Assembly (NCBI GenBank): GCA_902810075.1
Contig: LR778135.1
Coordinates: forward strand, 806,001-870,000
Length of the DNA stretch: 64,000 bases
From: Ruminococcaceae bacterium BL-6
GTDB lineage: Bacteria; Bacillota; Clostridia; Oscillospirales; Acutalibacteraceae
Direction of reading: 5' to 3'
The position numbers were made by a program, and so were the translations under genes. The notes below the pieces were generated by a model that was not told the origin of the DNA, did not search any database, and saw only the letters and a list, made by a program, of their open reading frames with translations. Below are positions 1 to 8,545 of the stretch, in pieces. Position 1 is the first letter of the stretch. Every line of letters begins with the position of its first letter.

Positions 1-1623
1 GCTGCTGATCTTCGCCTTGATGCGGTCATAGGCTTCCTGCGCCTGGCTCTCCGTAATCCCTTCGCCGTAAATCAGCGTGACAAAGGAAGTGCCGCGCCCC
101 ACCATGGAACGCGTCAGGCGGACCACCGTGCGCACCGGGTCCTTTTCGATCAGCTCCAGCTTGCCGTTTTCCAGGCCGAGAATTTCGCCCTCCTTGATCC
201 GGTGGCCGCCGAATTCGGAATCGCGCGCGGCGAACGTGACCTGCCCCGTCGCGACGGAAGAGGCCGCCTCCATCATCGTGACGGTGTTGCGCTCGGCCGT
301 GGCGTCCGGGTCGTAGGCCAGCATGGCGGAAAGGCCCTGCGGGATGGTGCGCGTGGGCAGGACTACGACCTTGCGGTCGCTGACCAGCGGAATGGTCTGC
401 TCCGCCGCCATGATGATGTTCTTGTTGTTCGGCAGGACCATGACGGTTTTTGCCGGCGTGGCCAGCACGGCGGCGAGGATGTCCTGCGTGCTGGGGTTCA
501 TGGTCTGGCCGCCGCTGACCACCTGGGAGCAACCCAAGTCCATGAACAGCGTGCGGAGCCCGTCGCCGGTCGAGACGGATATGAAGCCGATCTCTTCGGT
601 CGGCTCGGCGGGAGCTGCCTTTTCTTCCGTTTTGGGGGCGGCTTCCCGGGCCTTTTCGTTTTCTTCCGCGGCCTTGCGGTGCTGCTCCTTCATGTTCTCG
701 ATTTTCACGGTGAGGAGCTGCCCGTATTTCAGCGCTTTCTGAAGGGCATTGCCGGGATTTTCCGTGTGGACGTGCACCTTGATGATTTCGTCGTCATCCA
801 CTACGACGACGCAGTCGCCGATGGATTCGAGATAGGGCCGCAGGTCCTTCTGCGGGTCGAGCGCCGTTCCGGCGTCGCGCCCCACGATGAATTCGGTGCA
901 GTAGGTAAAGCGGATATCCTGGTCGAACTCGGCGGCCACGTTGCGGTGGAATTGCGCCGCGGCCTCCTGTACGTTGGCATCCGCCGCGACCTCTTCCGTT
1001 TCGTTTTCAATCATGACGCCATCCCTGAAAACCGACTGCATCCCTTCAAAGATCAGGCACAGTCCCTTTCCGCCCGCGTCCACGACGCCGGCCTTTTTTA
1101 AAACGGGGAGAAGCTCCGGGGTCGTTTCCAACGCTTCCTGCGCGCCCCGGCAGATGGCCGACCAGACGTAGACCACATCGTCGTTGATCTCGGAAGCGGC
1201 CTTGCCCTTTTCGCACGCCACGCGCGAAACGGTCAGGATCGTGCCCTCGGTCGGCTTCATCACGGCCTTGTAGGCCGCTTCCACGCCGAAGCCGAGCGCG
1301 TTGGTCAGGTCGGTGCCCGTGGCGTTCTCAACCCCGTCCAGGCCTTTGGAAAAGCCGCGGAACAGCAGGGAAAGGATGACCCCGGAATTCCCGCGCGCGC
1401 CGCGCAGCATGGACGAAGCGGCCTTTTTCGCGATGGCCCCCGCGTTGTCCGAATCCGCCTTTTCCAGCTCCGCCGCCGCCGCGGACATCGTCATGGACAT
1501 ATTTGTACCCGTGTCGCCATCCGGCACGGGAAAAATATTCAGCTCATCGACAGACGTTTTGTTTTTCATAATATTGTGGGCGCCCGAAATAATGGCGCGC
1601 TTCAATTCCGTTCCATTGATCAA
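1..1623 (-). CDS. fakA: Fatty acid kinase catalytic subunit FakA (YloV/DhaL family), 3' end outside window
   Basis: FakA phosphorylates fatty acids that are presented by FakB-type binding proteins. The minus-strand frame is open from position 1623 to the window edge (541 codons). That is close to the family length of about 550, so only the last few residues are missing. Near the N terminus is the DhaL-type ATP/Mg site FPVPDGDTGTNM, and further on ARGNSGVILS. The C-terminal half is DegV-like. The chosen start is TTG at 1623-1621, reading MINGTELKRAIISGAHN, which matches the family N terminus, with an AGAGGAG box about 11 nt upstream. Upstream is a 300-nt leader and a sigma-A promoter. The usual neighbour asp23/yloU is not seen here. 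Confidence 0.9.
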   Translation of the reverse strand, partial: MINGTELKRAIISGAHNIMKNKTSVDELNIFPVPDGDTGTNMSMTMSAAAAELEKADSDNAGAIAKKAASSMLRGARGNSGVILSLLFRGFSKGLDGVENATGTDLTNALGFGVEAAYKAVMKPTEGTILTVSRVACEKGKAASEINDDVVYVWSAICRGAQEALETTPELLPVLKKAGVVDAGGKGLCLIFEGMQSVFRDGVMIENETEEVAADANVQEAAAQFHRNVAAEFDQDIRFTYCTEFIVGRDAGTALDPQKDLRPYLESIGDCVVVVDDDEIIKVHVHTENPGNALQKALKYGQLLTVKIENMKEQHRKAAEENEKAREAAPKTEEKAAPAEPTEEIGFISVSTGDGLRTLFMDLGCSQVVSGGQTMNPSTQDILAAVLATPAKTVMVLPNNKNIIMAAEQTIPLVSDRKVVVLPTRTIPQGLSAMLAYDPDATAERNTVTMMEAASSVATGQVTFAARDSEFGGHRIKEGEILGLENGKLELIEKDPVRTVVRLTRSMVGRGTSFVTLIYGEGITESQAQEAYDRIKAKISS

Positions 1624-1937
1624 TTGTGCAGCATCTCCTCTTTGATTGAGAATCCAAAACAGGGCAACCGCCGCTGAAAGGCGTATGGTTTCAGGGAAAA
1701 ATATCGGCGGGATCAACACCATAGCCGCAAGACGGCATCACAAAGCGGCGCAGCCGCTTTGTCCGAAAAAAACGCAACACGCGCGAAAGCGCGATTCCGT
1801 TCGATGCCCTTTCAGGCGGCTCCGCTTCCGCTTGCGCCGTGAGCATTGATCAGGAACGCAAGATAAAAAACACGCGGAACGCTCACCAATGCTCTCACAG
1901 GCGTCGGAGGCTCTGCATCCGCTTACGCCGTGAGGTT
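1624..1937 (-). other. Long fakA leader with an imperfect direct repeat
   Basis: No gene is convincing here. Two 26-nt copies lie at 1818-1843 and 1909-1934 and agree at 23 of 26 positions; both end in CGCCGTGAG. The segment between them carries complementary pieces around GTGAGCATT and AATGCTCTCAC, so the RNA could fold. No known riboswitch class was recognised. Confidence 0.4.
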
Positions 1938-1966
1938 ATTATACCATATTCTTTTTGGTTATTCAA
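1938..1966 (-). promoter_or_regulatory. Sigma-A promoter for fakA
   Basis: On the minus strand, TTGAAT (1966-1961), a 17-bp spacer and TATAAT (1943-1938). The expected start is near 1931, giving fakA an untranslated leader of about 300 nt. Confidence 0.65.
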
Positions 1967-2047
1967 TCCACTTATTATTCGCCGGGCGGCGCGGCTAATT
2001 CATTTTGGAGGGCACAAAAAAGAAGGCGGCTCTTTCGCCGCCCCCGA

Positions 2048-2308
2048 TTATCTCGGTTCCACAATCAGCTTCATCGCGGTCCGCTCTTCACCGTCGATTT
2101 GAATGCTGGCAAACGCGGGGATACAGATGATGTCGATGCCGGATGGGGCAAGATATCCGCGGGCGATCGCGATGGCCTTAATCGCCTGATTGGAAGCTCC
2201 GGCGCCCACCGACTGCACTTCCACCGTCCCGCTTTCCCGGATCACGCCCGCGATGGCACCTGCTACGGAGTTGGGTGAAGATTTTGATGATACTTTCAAT
2301 ACTTCCAT
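2048..2308 (-). CDS. spoVS: Stage V sporulation protein S
   Basis: An 86-residue Alba-like protein that matches the full length of SpoVS (MEVLKVSSKSSPNSVAGAIA at the N terminus, IVEPR at the C terminus). In Bacillus it is needed for spore coat assembly and septation control. It follows ymdB on the same strand, as in the conserved rny-ymdB-spoVS order. It supports a sporulating Firmicute, although spoVS also occurs in some non-sporulating relatives. Confidence 0.93.
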   Translation of the reverse strand: MEVLKVSSKSSPNSVAGAIAGVIRESGTVEVQSVGAGASNQAIKAIAIARGYLAPSGIDIICIPAFASIQIDGEERTAMKLIVEPR

Positions 2309-2429
2309 GATATGTGAATCCTCCCGCCTTCAAGATACTCATATCATAAAACGAATCGCCGTGATTTGCAAGCAATCTTTGTGATTTTTATCAGTTATTT
2401 TATAGATTTAACAGAACTTTTGTAAAAAT

Positions 2430-3200
2430 TCACTTTATCTGAATCCGTTCCACCGACACCGCCCTGCCGGTTTTTTCATCGATGGAAAACAGGGCGCCGT
2501 CCATGTGGCAGTCGCCGCCGGCGATGTCGAACCGCACGGGCATTTTGGTGCGCATTTTTTCAATCACAAGCTCGGGCTTTACGCCCAGGATGGAGCGCAC
2601 CGGGCCCGTCATGCCGAGGTCGGAGAGGAAGGCCGTTCCGTTTGGCAGAATCTGCTCGTCCGCGGTCTGAACATGCGTGTGGGTGCCGAATACGGCCGAG
2701 ACCCGGCCATCCAGATAATAGGCGAACGCGCCTTTTTCGCCGGTCGCCTCCGCGTGAAAATCGACCAGGCGCACCTTCGGCAGATCTTCATCCTTCAGGA
2801 TCTCGTCGGCCGCATCGAACGGGTTGTCCAGGCTGTCCAGATAGGCGGTGCCCATCAGGTTGATGACGGCCGCCTGGAACCGACCCATGTCCACGATGCA
2901 CACGCCGCGCCCGGGCGCGCATTTCGGGAAGTTCGCGGGGCGCAGCAGCGTCTCCGTTTTGTCGAACAGGTCGTAGCTTTCCCGGCGGCGGAACGCGTGG
3001 TTGCCCGTCGTGATGACGTCGACGCCGCTTGCGAACAGGTGTTCCGCGGAAACGGGGGTGATGCCGTTTCCATCCGCGGAATTTTCCCCGTTCGCAATCA
3101 CCAGGTCGATCCCTTTCCATTTTTTCAGCTGGGGGAGATGGAGCCTTAAAAACTGGCAGCCGATGCTGCCGACCACGTCCCCGAGGGCGAGGATTTCCAT
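2430..3200 (-). CDS. ymdB: YmdB-family metallophosphoesterase (2',3'-cAMP phosphodiesterase)
   Basis: A 256-residue protein of the TIGR00282/YmdB family. Metal-binding motifs are visible in order: GDVVGS (residue 8), ANGENSADG, TTGNHAF, DFHAEATGEK and GTHTHVQTAD. YmdB hydrolyses cyclic nucleotides and affects biofilm and motility choices in Bacillus. It lies between rny and spoVS on the same strand; the 204-nt gap to rny is wider than in a tight operon. Confidence 0.92.
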   Translation of the reverse strand: MEILALGDVVGSIGCQFLRLHLPQLKKWKGIDLVIANGENSADGNGITPVSAEHLFASGVDVITTGNHAFRRRESYDLFDKTETLLRPANFPKCAPGRGVCIVDMGRFQAAVINLMGTAYLDSLDNPFDAADEILKDEDLPKVRLVDFHAEATGEKGAFAYYLDGRVSAVFGTHTHVQTADEQILPNGTAFLSDLGMTGPVRSILGVKPELVIEKMRTKMPVRFDIAGGDCHMDGALFSIDEKTGRAVSVERIQIK

Positions 3201-3404
3201 AAATTTGTCACTCTTTCCGTTTTCAAGAAGTTTATAGTGGTTCCGCTGCGCCGCCCGGAATCCCGGGATATGAAAAGTATTCCCGTATTTTTTCCCTGCC
3301 CGGCATTTCGTCGCTTTTTTATTCTTCAGCAGGGCCGGGAAGAACAGGAAAGAGAGGAAACAGGTGAATGTTCCCTCTCTTTCCGTCAGAGCGGCTGCGG
3401 TCGC

Positions 3405-4964
3405 CTATTTTGCATATTCGATCGCGCGGCTTTCCCGGATGATGTTGACCTTGATCTGGCCGGGATATTCCAGATCCTGCTCGATCTTTTCGCAGATCTG
3501 GCGCGCGAGAAGGACCATGTGGTCGTCGTCGATCACGTCGGGCTTTACCATGATGCGGATTTCGCGGCCCGCCTGAATGGCATAGCAGCGCTCCACACCG
3601 TTGAACGAGGAGGCGACCGCCTCCAGCTTTTCCAGGCGCTTGATGTAGTTTTCCAGGTTTTCGCGGCGCGCCCCGGGCCTTGCGGCGGAGATGGCGTCCG
3701 CGGCCTGCACCAGGCAGGCGATGACGGTTTTGGGCTCCACGTCGCCGTGATGGGCCGCGATCGCGTGGATGACCGCGTCGCTTTCCTTGTACTTTCGCGC
3801 CACGTCGACGCCGATGTCGACGTGCGAGCCCTCGATTTCATGGTCGAGCGCCTTGCCGATATCGTGCAGCAGGCCGGCGCGCCGGGCCATGGTGGGGTCG
3901 AGCCCCAGCTCCGAGGCCATGATGCCGGACAGATAGGCCACTTCCAGCGAGTGATCCAGAACATTCTGACCGTAGCTGGTGCGGTAACGCAAACGTCCCA
4001 GCAGTTTGATCAGTTCCGGATGCAGGCCGTTCACGCCGGCTTCGATCACGGCGCGTTCGCCCTCCTGCTTGATCGTGGCATCCACTTCGCGGCGGGCCTT
4101 TTCGATGGTTTCCTCGATGCGCGCGGGGTGGATCCTGCCGTCGGCGATCAGGTGTTCCAGCGCGATGCGGGCCACCTCGCGGCGGACGGGCTCAAAGCTC
4201 GACAGGGTGATCGCTTCCGGCGTGTCGTCGATAATCAGGTCGACGCCGGTCATCGTCTCGATGGCGCGGATGTTGCGGCCCTCGCGGCCGATGATGCGGC
4301 CCTTCATGTCGTCGTTCGGCAGCGGCACGACGGAAATCGTCGCTTCGGACACATGGTCGGCCGCGCAGCGCTGAATCGCAAGGGAGATGATCTCCCGGGC
4401 GTTCTTCTCGGCTTCCTCGCGCGTCTGCTGCTCCATTTCCATCACCCTGACGGCCTTTTCGTGGGTGAGCTCGTCTTCCAGGTTTTTCAGCATGTATTCC
4501 TTGGCCTGGTCCACCGTAAAGCCCGAAATCCGTTCCAGAATATCGAACTGGCTCTTTTTGACAGCCTCGGCTTCCGCAAGCCTTTCGTCCGCTTTCTTGT
4601 TTTTGTTGTTTGCCGTGTTTTCCTTGGCTTCCACATTTTCCAGCTTTTTGTCAAGGGTTTCTTCCTTCTGCTGGATCCGGCGCTCCTGGCGCTGAACCTC
4701 TTTTCTGCGGTCGTTGAGCTCGCGCTCCGATTCGGTTCTCTGGCGGTGGATCTCATCCTTGCCCTCCAGAATCGCCTCTTTCTTTTTTGCTTCCGCCGTT
4801 TTGATCGCGTCTCCGACAATTCGTTTTGCTTCCTGTTCTGCCGAGCCGATGGTTGCCTCCGCAATTTTTTTGCGGTGCGCGACGCCGGCTATAAAAGCAA
4901 TTATGCCGCAAATAACGGCACTGAGCAGTGCCGTTATGATACATAACCATAGGGGAACATTCAA
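3405..4964 (-). CDS. rny: Ribonuclease Y
   Basis: RNase Y is the membrane-anchored endoribonuclease that starts mRNA decay in Firmicutes. Seen here: an N-terminal membrane helix (about residues 5-28), a long charged coiled coil to about 190, a KH domain ([15 protein letters not shown]) and an HD domain ([19 protein letters not shown]). The start is TTG at 4964 ([14 protein letters not shown]), preceded by AAGGAGGTG. This gives 519 residues, the family norm. The ATG 33 nt upstream lies before the Shine-Dalgarno and is rejected. Confidence 0.95.
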   Translation of the reverse strand: MNVPLWLCIITALLSAVICGIIAFIAGVAHRKKIAEATIGSAEQEAKRIVGDAIKTAEAKKKEAILEGKDEIHRQRTESERELNDRRKEVQRQERRIQQKEETLDKKLENVEAKENTANNKNKKADERLAEAEAVKKSQFDILERISGFTVDQAKEYMLKNLEDELTHEKAVRVMEMEQQTREEAEKNAREIISLAIQRCAADHVSEATISVVPLPNDDMKGRIIGREGRNIRAIETMTGVDLIIDDTPEAITLSSFEPVRREVARIALEHLIADGRIHPARIEETIEKARREVDATIKQEGERAVIEAGVNGLHPELIKLLGRLRYRTSYGQNVLDHSLEVAYLSGIMASELGLDPTMARRAGLLHDIGKALDHEIEGSHVDIGVDVARKYKESDAVIHAIAAHHGDVEPKTVIACLVQAADAISAARPGARRENLENYIKRLEKLEAVASSFNGVERCYAIQAGREIRIMVKPDVIDDDHMVLLARQICEKIEQDLEYPGQIKVNIIRESRAIEYAK

Positions 4965-5038
4965 ATCGTGGACACCTCCTTGTAAAGATTTCTTCATATT
5001 TTAGTGTTAATATCAATAAGAATGGGTGCGTTAATCCC

Positions 5039-5069
5039 ATAAGATGCGCAATAAACGCATCTTATTTTT
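5039..5069 (+). terminator. Perfect 10-bp hairpin followed by T-rich sequence
   Basis: ATAAGATGCG (5039-5048) pairs with CGCATCTTAT (5056-5065), followed by TTTTA on the plus strand. It lies between the divergent rny and thrS genes, with no plus-strand gene upstream. Its role is unclear: it could end an unannotated RNA or form a structure in the rny leader. Confidence 0.45.
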
Positions 5070-5153
5070 AATTGTATTACTTTTACCACTGCCATGTCAA
5101 GAAAATTGCAAAGAATCCGCCCTTAAATTGGGAAGATTCACGAAATTGTTTGC

Positions 5154-5182
5154 TTGACAACGGGGGAAAGCAGTGATACGAT
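5154..5182 (+). promoter_or_regulatory. Sigma-A promoter of the thrS T-box transcript
   Basis: TTGACA (5154-5159), a 17-bp spacer and TACGAT (5177-5182), directly upstream of the T-box leader. Confidence 0.75.
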
Positions 5183-5189
5183 TAAGTCA

Positions 5190-5466
5190 AATCAAGAAAA
5201 TAGAAAAAAGCGTTGAAAAGAAGGCCCTGTTTTCAGGCCCCGCAGCAGAGAGTGCCCGTCCCCGGCTGAAAGCGGGCGCGGCGGAGAAAAGCAAGGGCTA
5301 CCATCTTGGAGCGCGCACCGAACGCACGGAGCTTCCGTGATTAAGGCGCGACGGCAGGCACCGTTATCGGCCGAATCGAGGACGGGGCCGAAGCGCCCCG
5401 TTGAACCGGGTGGAATCGCGGGATCACAAGTCCTGCCCCTTTTTGGGGCGGGGCTTTTTTTATATC
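5190..5466 (+). promoter_or_regulatory. T-box riboswitch (threonine) controlling thrS
   Basis: The leader carries a GCAGAGAG element (AG-box-like, about 5244) and the T-box sequence GGGTGGAATCGCGGG (about 5408-5422). An intrinsic terminator follows: a GC-rich hairpin at 5430-5454 with seven T residues. The ACC in GGCTACCATC (about 5295-5304) could be the threonine specifier codon, which fits thrS downstream. Uncharged tRNA-Thr would stabilise the antiterminator and raise thrS expression. Confidence 0.85.
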
Positions 5467-5499
5467 CATTTCTGAAAGCTTTCTTAGGAGGAAAATATC

Positions 5500-7440
5500 A
5501 TGGTAAAAGTATCCTTGAAAAATGATGTCAGGGAGTTCGAAGCGGGAACCACGGTCGCCGACATCGCGAAATCCCTGGGCGCCGGCCTGTACCGGGCGGC
5601 GTGCGCGGGCCGCCTTGACGGCGAGGTCGTCGACCTGCGCACGCCGGTGACAAAGGACGCCCGGGTGGAGATCCTGACGTTCGAGGATCCGGAAGGGAAG
5701 AAGGCCTATTGGCACACCACTTCCCATATTATGGCCCAGGCGGTGCAGCATCTTTTCCCGGGCGCGAAAATGGGCATCGGCCCGGCCGTGGAGAACGGCT
5801 TCTATTACGATTTCGATCTGCCGAGGACCGTGACGCAGGAGGACCTGCCGAAGATCGAAGCCGAAATGAAGAAGATCATCAAACAGAACCTGCCGCTCGA
5901 GCGGTTCCTGCTTTCCCCGCAGGAGGCCAAAAAGCTGATGGAGGAGCAGAATCAGCCCTATAAGGTGGAGCTGGCGGAGGAGCACGCCGGAAAGGGCGAG
6001 CAAATCAGCTTTTACCGCCAGGGCGACTATGTGGATCTGTGCGCCGGACCGCACCTTCTGACGACGGGCGGCGTCAAGGCGGTCAAGCTGACCGCGGCGA
6101 CGGCGGCCTACTGGCGCGGGGATTCCAAAAACAAGGCGCTTCAGCGCATTTACGGCATTTCGTTCCCGAAGGCTTCCGAGCTGGAGGAATACCTCGCAAA
6201 GCAGGAGGAAGCCAAAAAGCGGGACCACAACGTGCTCGGCAGAAAGCTCGAGTATTTCACGACGGTCGATTATATCGGCCAGGGGCTTCCGATCATGCTG
6301 CCCAAGGGTGCGAAGGTCCTCCAGATCCTGGAGCGCTTCGTAGAAGATACCGAGGAAAAGCGCGGCTATCTGCTGACCAAGACTCCGTATATGGCGAAGA
6401 GCGACCTCTATAAGATTTCCGGCCACTGGGACCATTACAAGGAAGGCATGTTCGTTCTGGGCGACGAGGAAAAGGACAAAGAGGTCTACGCGCTGCGCCC
6501 CATGACCTGCCCGTTCCAGTATCAGGTGTTCCTGAACCGCCCGCGCTCCTACCGCGACCTGCCGATGCGCCTGGGCGAGACCTCGACTTTGTTCCGCAAC
6601 GAGGATTCCGGCGAAATGCACGGCCTGATCCGCCTGCGCCAGTTCACGATCTCCGAAGGCCACCTGATCTGCACGCCGGAGCAGCTCGAGGATGAGTTCC
6701 GGGGATGTGTGGAGCTTGCGAACTACATGCTGAAAACGGTCGGGCTCGACGAGGACGTCAGCTACCGCTTCTCGAAGTGGGACCCGAACGACCGCGCGAA
6801 GTATATCGGGACGAAGGAGCAGTGGGATGAGGCCCAGGGCGTCATGGAGAAAATCCTGAACCATCTGGGAATCTCCTATACCGTCGGGGTCGGCGAAGCC
6901 GCCTTCTACGGCCCGAAGCTCGACATCCAGATCCGCAACGTCTTCGGCAAGGAGGACACGCTGATCACGGTTCAGATCGACCAGATGCTCGCCGAAAAGT
7001 TCGGGATGGAGTACGTCGACCGCGACGGGACCAGAAAGCATCCGTATATCATCCACCGCACGTCGCTCGGCTGCTACGAGCGCACCCTGGCCCTTCTGAT
7101 CGAAAAATACGCGGGCGCGCTGCCGATGTGGCTGATGTCCGAACAGGTCCGCATCCTGCCGATCAGCGACCGCTTCCAGCAGAGGGCGGACGAAGTCAAG
7201 GCCCGTCTGGAAGGCGCCGGCCTGCGGGTGAGCTGCGACAGGCGCAGCGAGAAGATCGGCTATAAGATCCGCGAGGCCCAGATGGAGAAGATCCCTTATA
7301 TGCTCATCATCGGCGACAAAGAGGTCGAAACGGGCCTTGTATCCGTACGCAGCCGCCGCGACGGGGACATCGGCTCCATGGAGCTTTCCGCATTTATGGA
7401 AAAGGCAGAGGAAGAAGTCAGGACAAAGGCAAAGAACTAA
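5500..7440 (+). CDS. thrS: Threonine-tRNA ligase
   Basis: A 646-residue cytoplasmic class II synthetase that charges tRNA-Thr. Domains in order: N-terminal TGS domain (1-62), an editing domain with HTTSHIMAQAVQHLFPG (about 72-88), the class II core with RPMTCPFQ (zinc/catalytic Cys), RLGETSTLFRNEDSGEMHGL, and a C-terminal anticodon-binding domain (about 545-640). The ATG follows TAGGAGGAAAATATC. Expression is under the T-box leader, and a strong terminator follows. Confidence 0.97.
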   Translation: MVKVSLKNDVREFEAGTTVADIAKSLGAGLYRAACAGRLDGEVVDLRTPVTKDARVEILTFEDPEGKKAYWHTTSHIMAQAVQHLFPGAKMGIGPAVENGFYYDFDLPRTVTQEDLPKIEAEMKKIIKQNLPLERFLLSPQEAKKLMEEQNQPYKVELAEEHAGKGEQISFYRQGDYVDLCAGPHLLTTGGVKAVKLTAATAAYWRGDSKNKALQRIYGISFPKASELEEYLAKQEEAKKRDHNVLGRKLEYFTTVDYIGQGLPIMLPKGAKVLQILERFVEDTEEKRGYLLTKTPYMAKSDLYKISGHWDHYKEGMFVLGDEEKDKEVYALRPMTCPFQYQVFLNRPRSYRDLPMRLGETSTLFRNEDSGEMHGLIRLRQFTISEGHLICTPEQLEDEFRGCVELANYMLKTVGLDEDVSYRFSKWDPNDRAKYIGTKEQWDEAQGVMEKILNHLGISYTVGVGEAAFYGPKLDIQIRNVFGKEDTLITVQIDQMLAEKFGMEYVDRDGTRKHPYIIHRTSLGCYERTLALLIEKYAGALPMWLMSEQVRILPISDRFQQRADEVKARLEGAGLRVSCDRRSEKIGYKIREAQMEKIPYMLIIGDKEVETGLVSVRSRRDGDIGSMELSAFMEKAEEEVRTKAKN

Positions 7441-7491
7441 AAGCCTGCCGGAAGACAGAACGGCGCCGAACCGCCGTTCTCGCCTGAATTC

Positions 7492-7526
7492 AAAAAACCG
7501 CTTAGGGAAAACTAAGCGGTTTTTTG
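7492..7526 (+). terminator. Terminator after thrS
   Basis: CCGCTTAG (7498-7505) pairs with CTAAGCGG (7512-7519), flanked by A6 and T6, so it may act in both directions. Confidence 0.9.
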
Positions 7527-7683
7527 CTGTTTCGGCTTGTCATTTGCCCGCCCGGCTTTCCGTCAAATCGGAACGGAGCACGGCTTCACAGGGTTTGGTC
7601 CGGCTGCGGCTCGGTTCTCTTCAGCGCCGTTTGCCCGGGCGATACAGGAACGCACGGTTGCCGCGCAGGCGACAGGTCATCTT

Positions 7684-7935
7684 TCATTCATCGGAGCTCG
7701 TATATTCCATGATATCTTCCACCCGGCATTCGAGCACATAGCAGATCCGGGCAAGGATATCGGCGTCGATCTTTTCCACCTGATCATGATACCACTTGTC
7801 CACTACTTCAAATCGGGCGTCGATCCTGCGGGCAAGATAATTTCTGGTCATTCCCCGGCGGTCCAATTGTTCTTTCAGCTTGAGCTTGATCCGCCCGTAT
7901 TCTTTCCGCTGCAATACGGAATTCGTTCGACTCAT
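7684..7935 (-). CDS. XRE-family helix-turn-helix regulator
   Basis: An 83-residue protein with an N-terminal basic stretch and a Cro/CI-type HTH (about 18-75: LKEQLDRRGMTRNYLARRID then ILARICYVLECRVEDIMEY). It is divergent from the AbrB-like gene and just outside attL, so it is counted as host. The target is unknown. Confidence 0.75.
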   Translation of the reverse strand: MSRTNSVLQRKEYGRIKLKLKEQLDRRGMTRNYLARRIDARFEVVDKWYHDQVEKIDADILARICYVLECRVEDIMEYTSSDE

Positions 7936-7977
7936 TTCAGTATCACCTCAAAATGATACTACAATTAAAGTTACCTA

Positions 7978-8006
7978 TTGACGATATACATATTTATAGT
8001 TACTAT
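7978..8006 (+). promoter_or_regulatory. Promoter of the AbrB-like gene
   Basis: TTGACG (7978-7983), a 17-bp spacer and TACTAT (8001-8006), in an AT-rich divergent intergenic region. Confidence 0.6.
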
Positions 8007-8039
8007 ATAAATAGTATTTCAAATTAGGAGGAATTTAAT

Positions 8040-8357
8040 GTGAAGCAAAGCGGAATCATGCGGAAACTGGATAAGCAAGGAAGAATCGTTATCCCGATCG
8101 AAGCAAGACGGGTATTAGGTTGGACAAATAACACCCCAATTGAAATCAGTCAGTTCGGGAGGTATATTCTTCTCCATCAGCAGGGAGACGGCAAAGCTGC
8201 GCCCGTTGAACTAAGACGGGAAAGCCCCGTTCTGAAGGAACTGACAGAGAGATTAGGTGAGCGATCGGATAAGGATATCTTCCTTGTATTGGATCTTCTA
8301 CATCGCTTGGCAGAAACAGCCGAAGGGTCGGATGGCAAATACATCAATGTCTGTTAG
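8040..8357 (+). CDS. AbrB/SpoVT-type transition-state regulator
   Basis: A 105-residue protein whose N terminus (MRKLDKQGRIVIPIEARRVL) is a textbook AbrB swapped-hairpin DNA-binding domain; the rest is a possible dimerisation region. The start is GTG 8040 after TAGGAGGAATTTAAT; the ATG at 8038 runs straight into a stop. It is the last host gene before the prophage. Confidence 0.85.
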   Translation: MKQSGIMRKLDKQGRIVIPIEARRVLGWTNNTPIEISQFGRYILLHQQGDGKAAPVELRRESPVLKELTERLGERSDKDIFLVLDLLHRLAETAEGSDGKYINVC

Positions 8358-8411
8358 TTTCGGAGCGCCCTAAGAAGTTTAGCGGGCGAGCATTTAAAGT
8401 TAAGGATTAAG

Positions 8412-8449
8412 AAAAGGGCCTCGGCACGCGAATCGCATGCCGGGACCCC
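8412..8449 (-). terminator. Original host terminator of tRNA-Gly, now separated from the gene
   Basis: The arms GGCCTCGGCACGCG (8418-8431) and GCATGCCGGGACC (8435-8447) form a hairpin. On the minus strand it is followed by CTTTTCTTAA. It abuts attL and fits the 3' terminator of the tRNA before integration. Confidence 0.6.
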
Positions 8450-8451
8450 CA

Positions 8452-8502
8452 ACTTGGAGCGGATGATGGGAATCGGACCCACACCCTCAGCTTGGGAAGC
8501 TG
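8452..8502 (-). repeat. attL: 51-bp copy of the tRNA-Gly 3' half
   Basis: These 51 bases are identical to 55231-55281. They cover the tRNA 3' end from the anticodon loop through CCA. The sequence diverges immediately beyond (TAACAAAA here, ATGTTCTG at the right end). This marks the left prophage boundary. Confidence 0.95.
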
Positions 8503-8531
8503 TAACAAAAACGGCTCTTAGCCCTAGAGCC
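8503..8531 (-). terminator. Integrase terminator
   Basis: GGCTCT (8513-8518) pairs with AGAGCC (8526-8531). Read on the minus strand it is followed by GTTTTTGTTAC, directly downstream of the integrase. Confidence 0.65.
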
Positions 8532-8545
8532 ATGCGGGTTTTGAA

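Noticed and set aside
202..1101. Long plus-strand ORF opposite fakA
   Set aside because: It is the antisense shadow of fakA; the opposite strand encodes the conserved DhaL motif and family-like sequence throughout.
3237..4946. Long plus-strand ORF opposite rny
   Set aside because: High-GC antisense shadow; RNase Y on the minus strand is unmistakable.
5341..7056. 571-codon minus-strand ORF opposite thrS
   Set aside because: Shadow of the complete thrS gene, overlapping the T-box leader and with no ribosome site.
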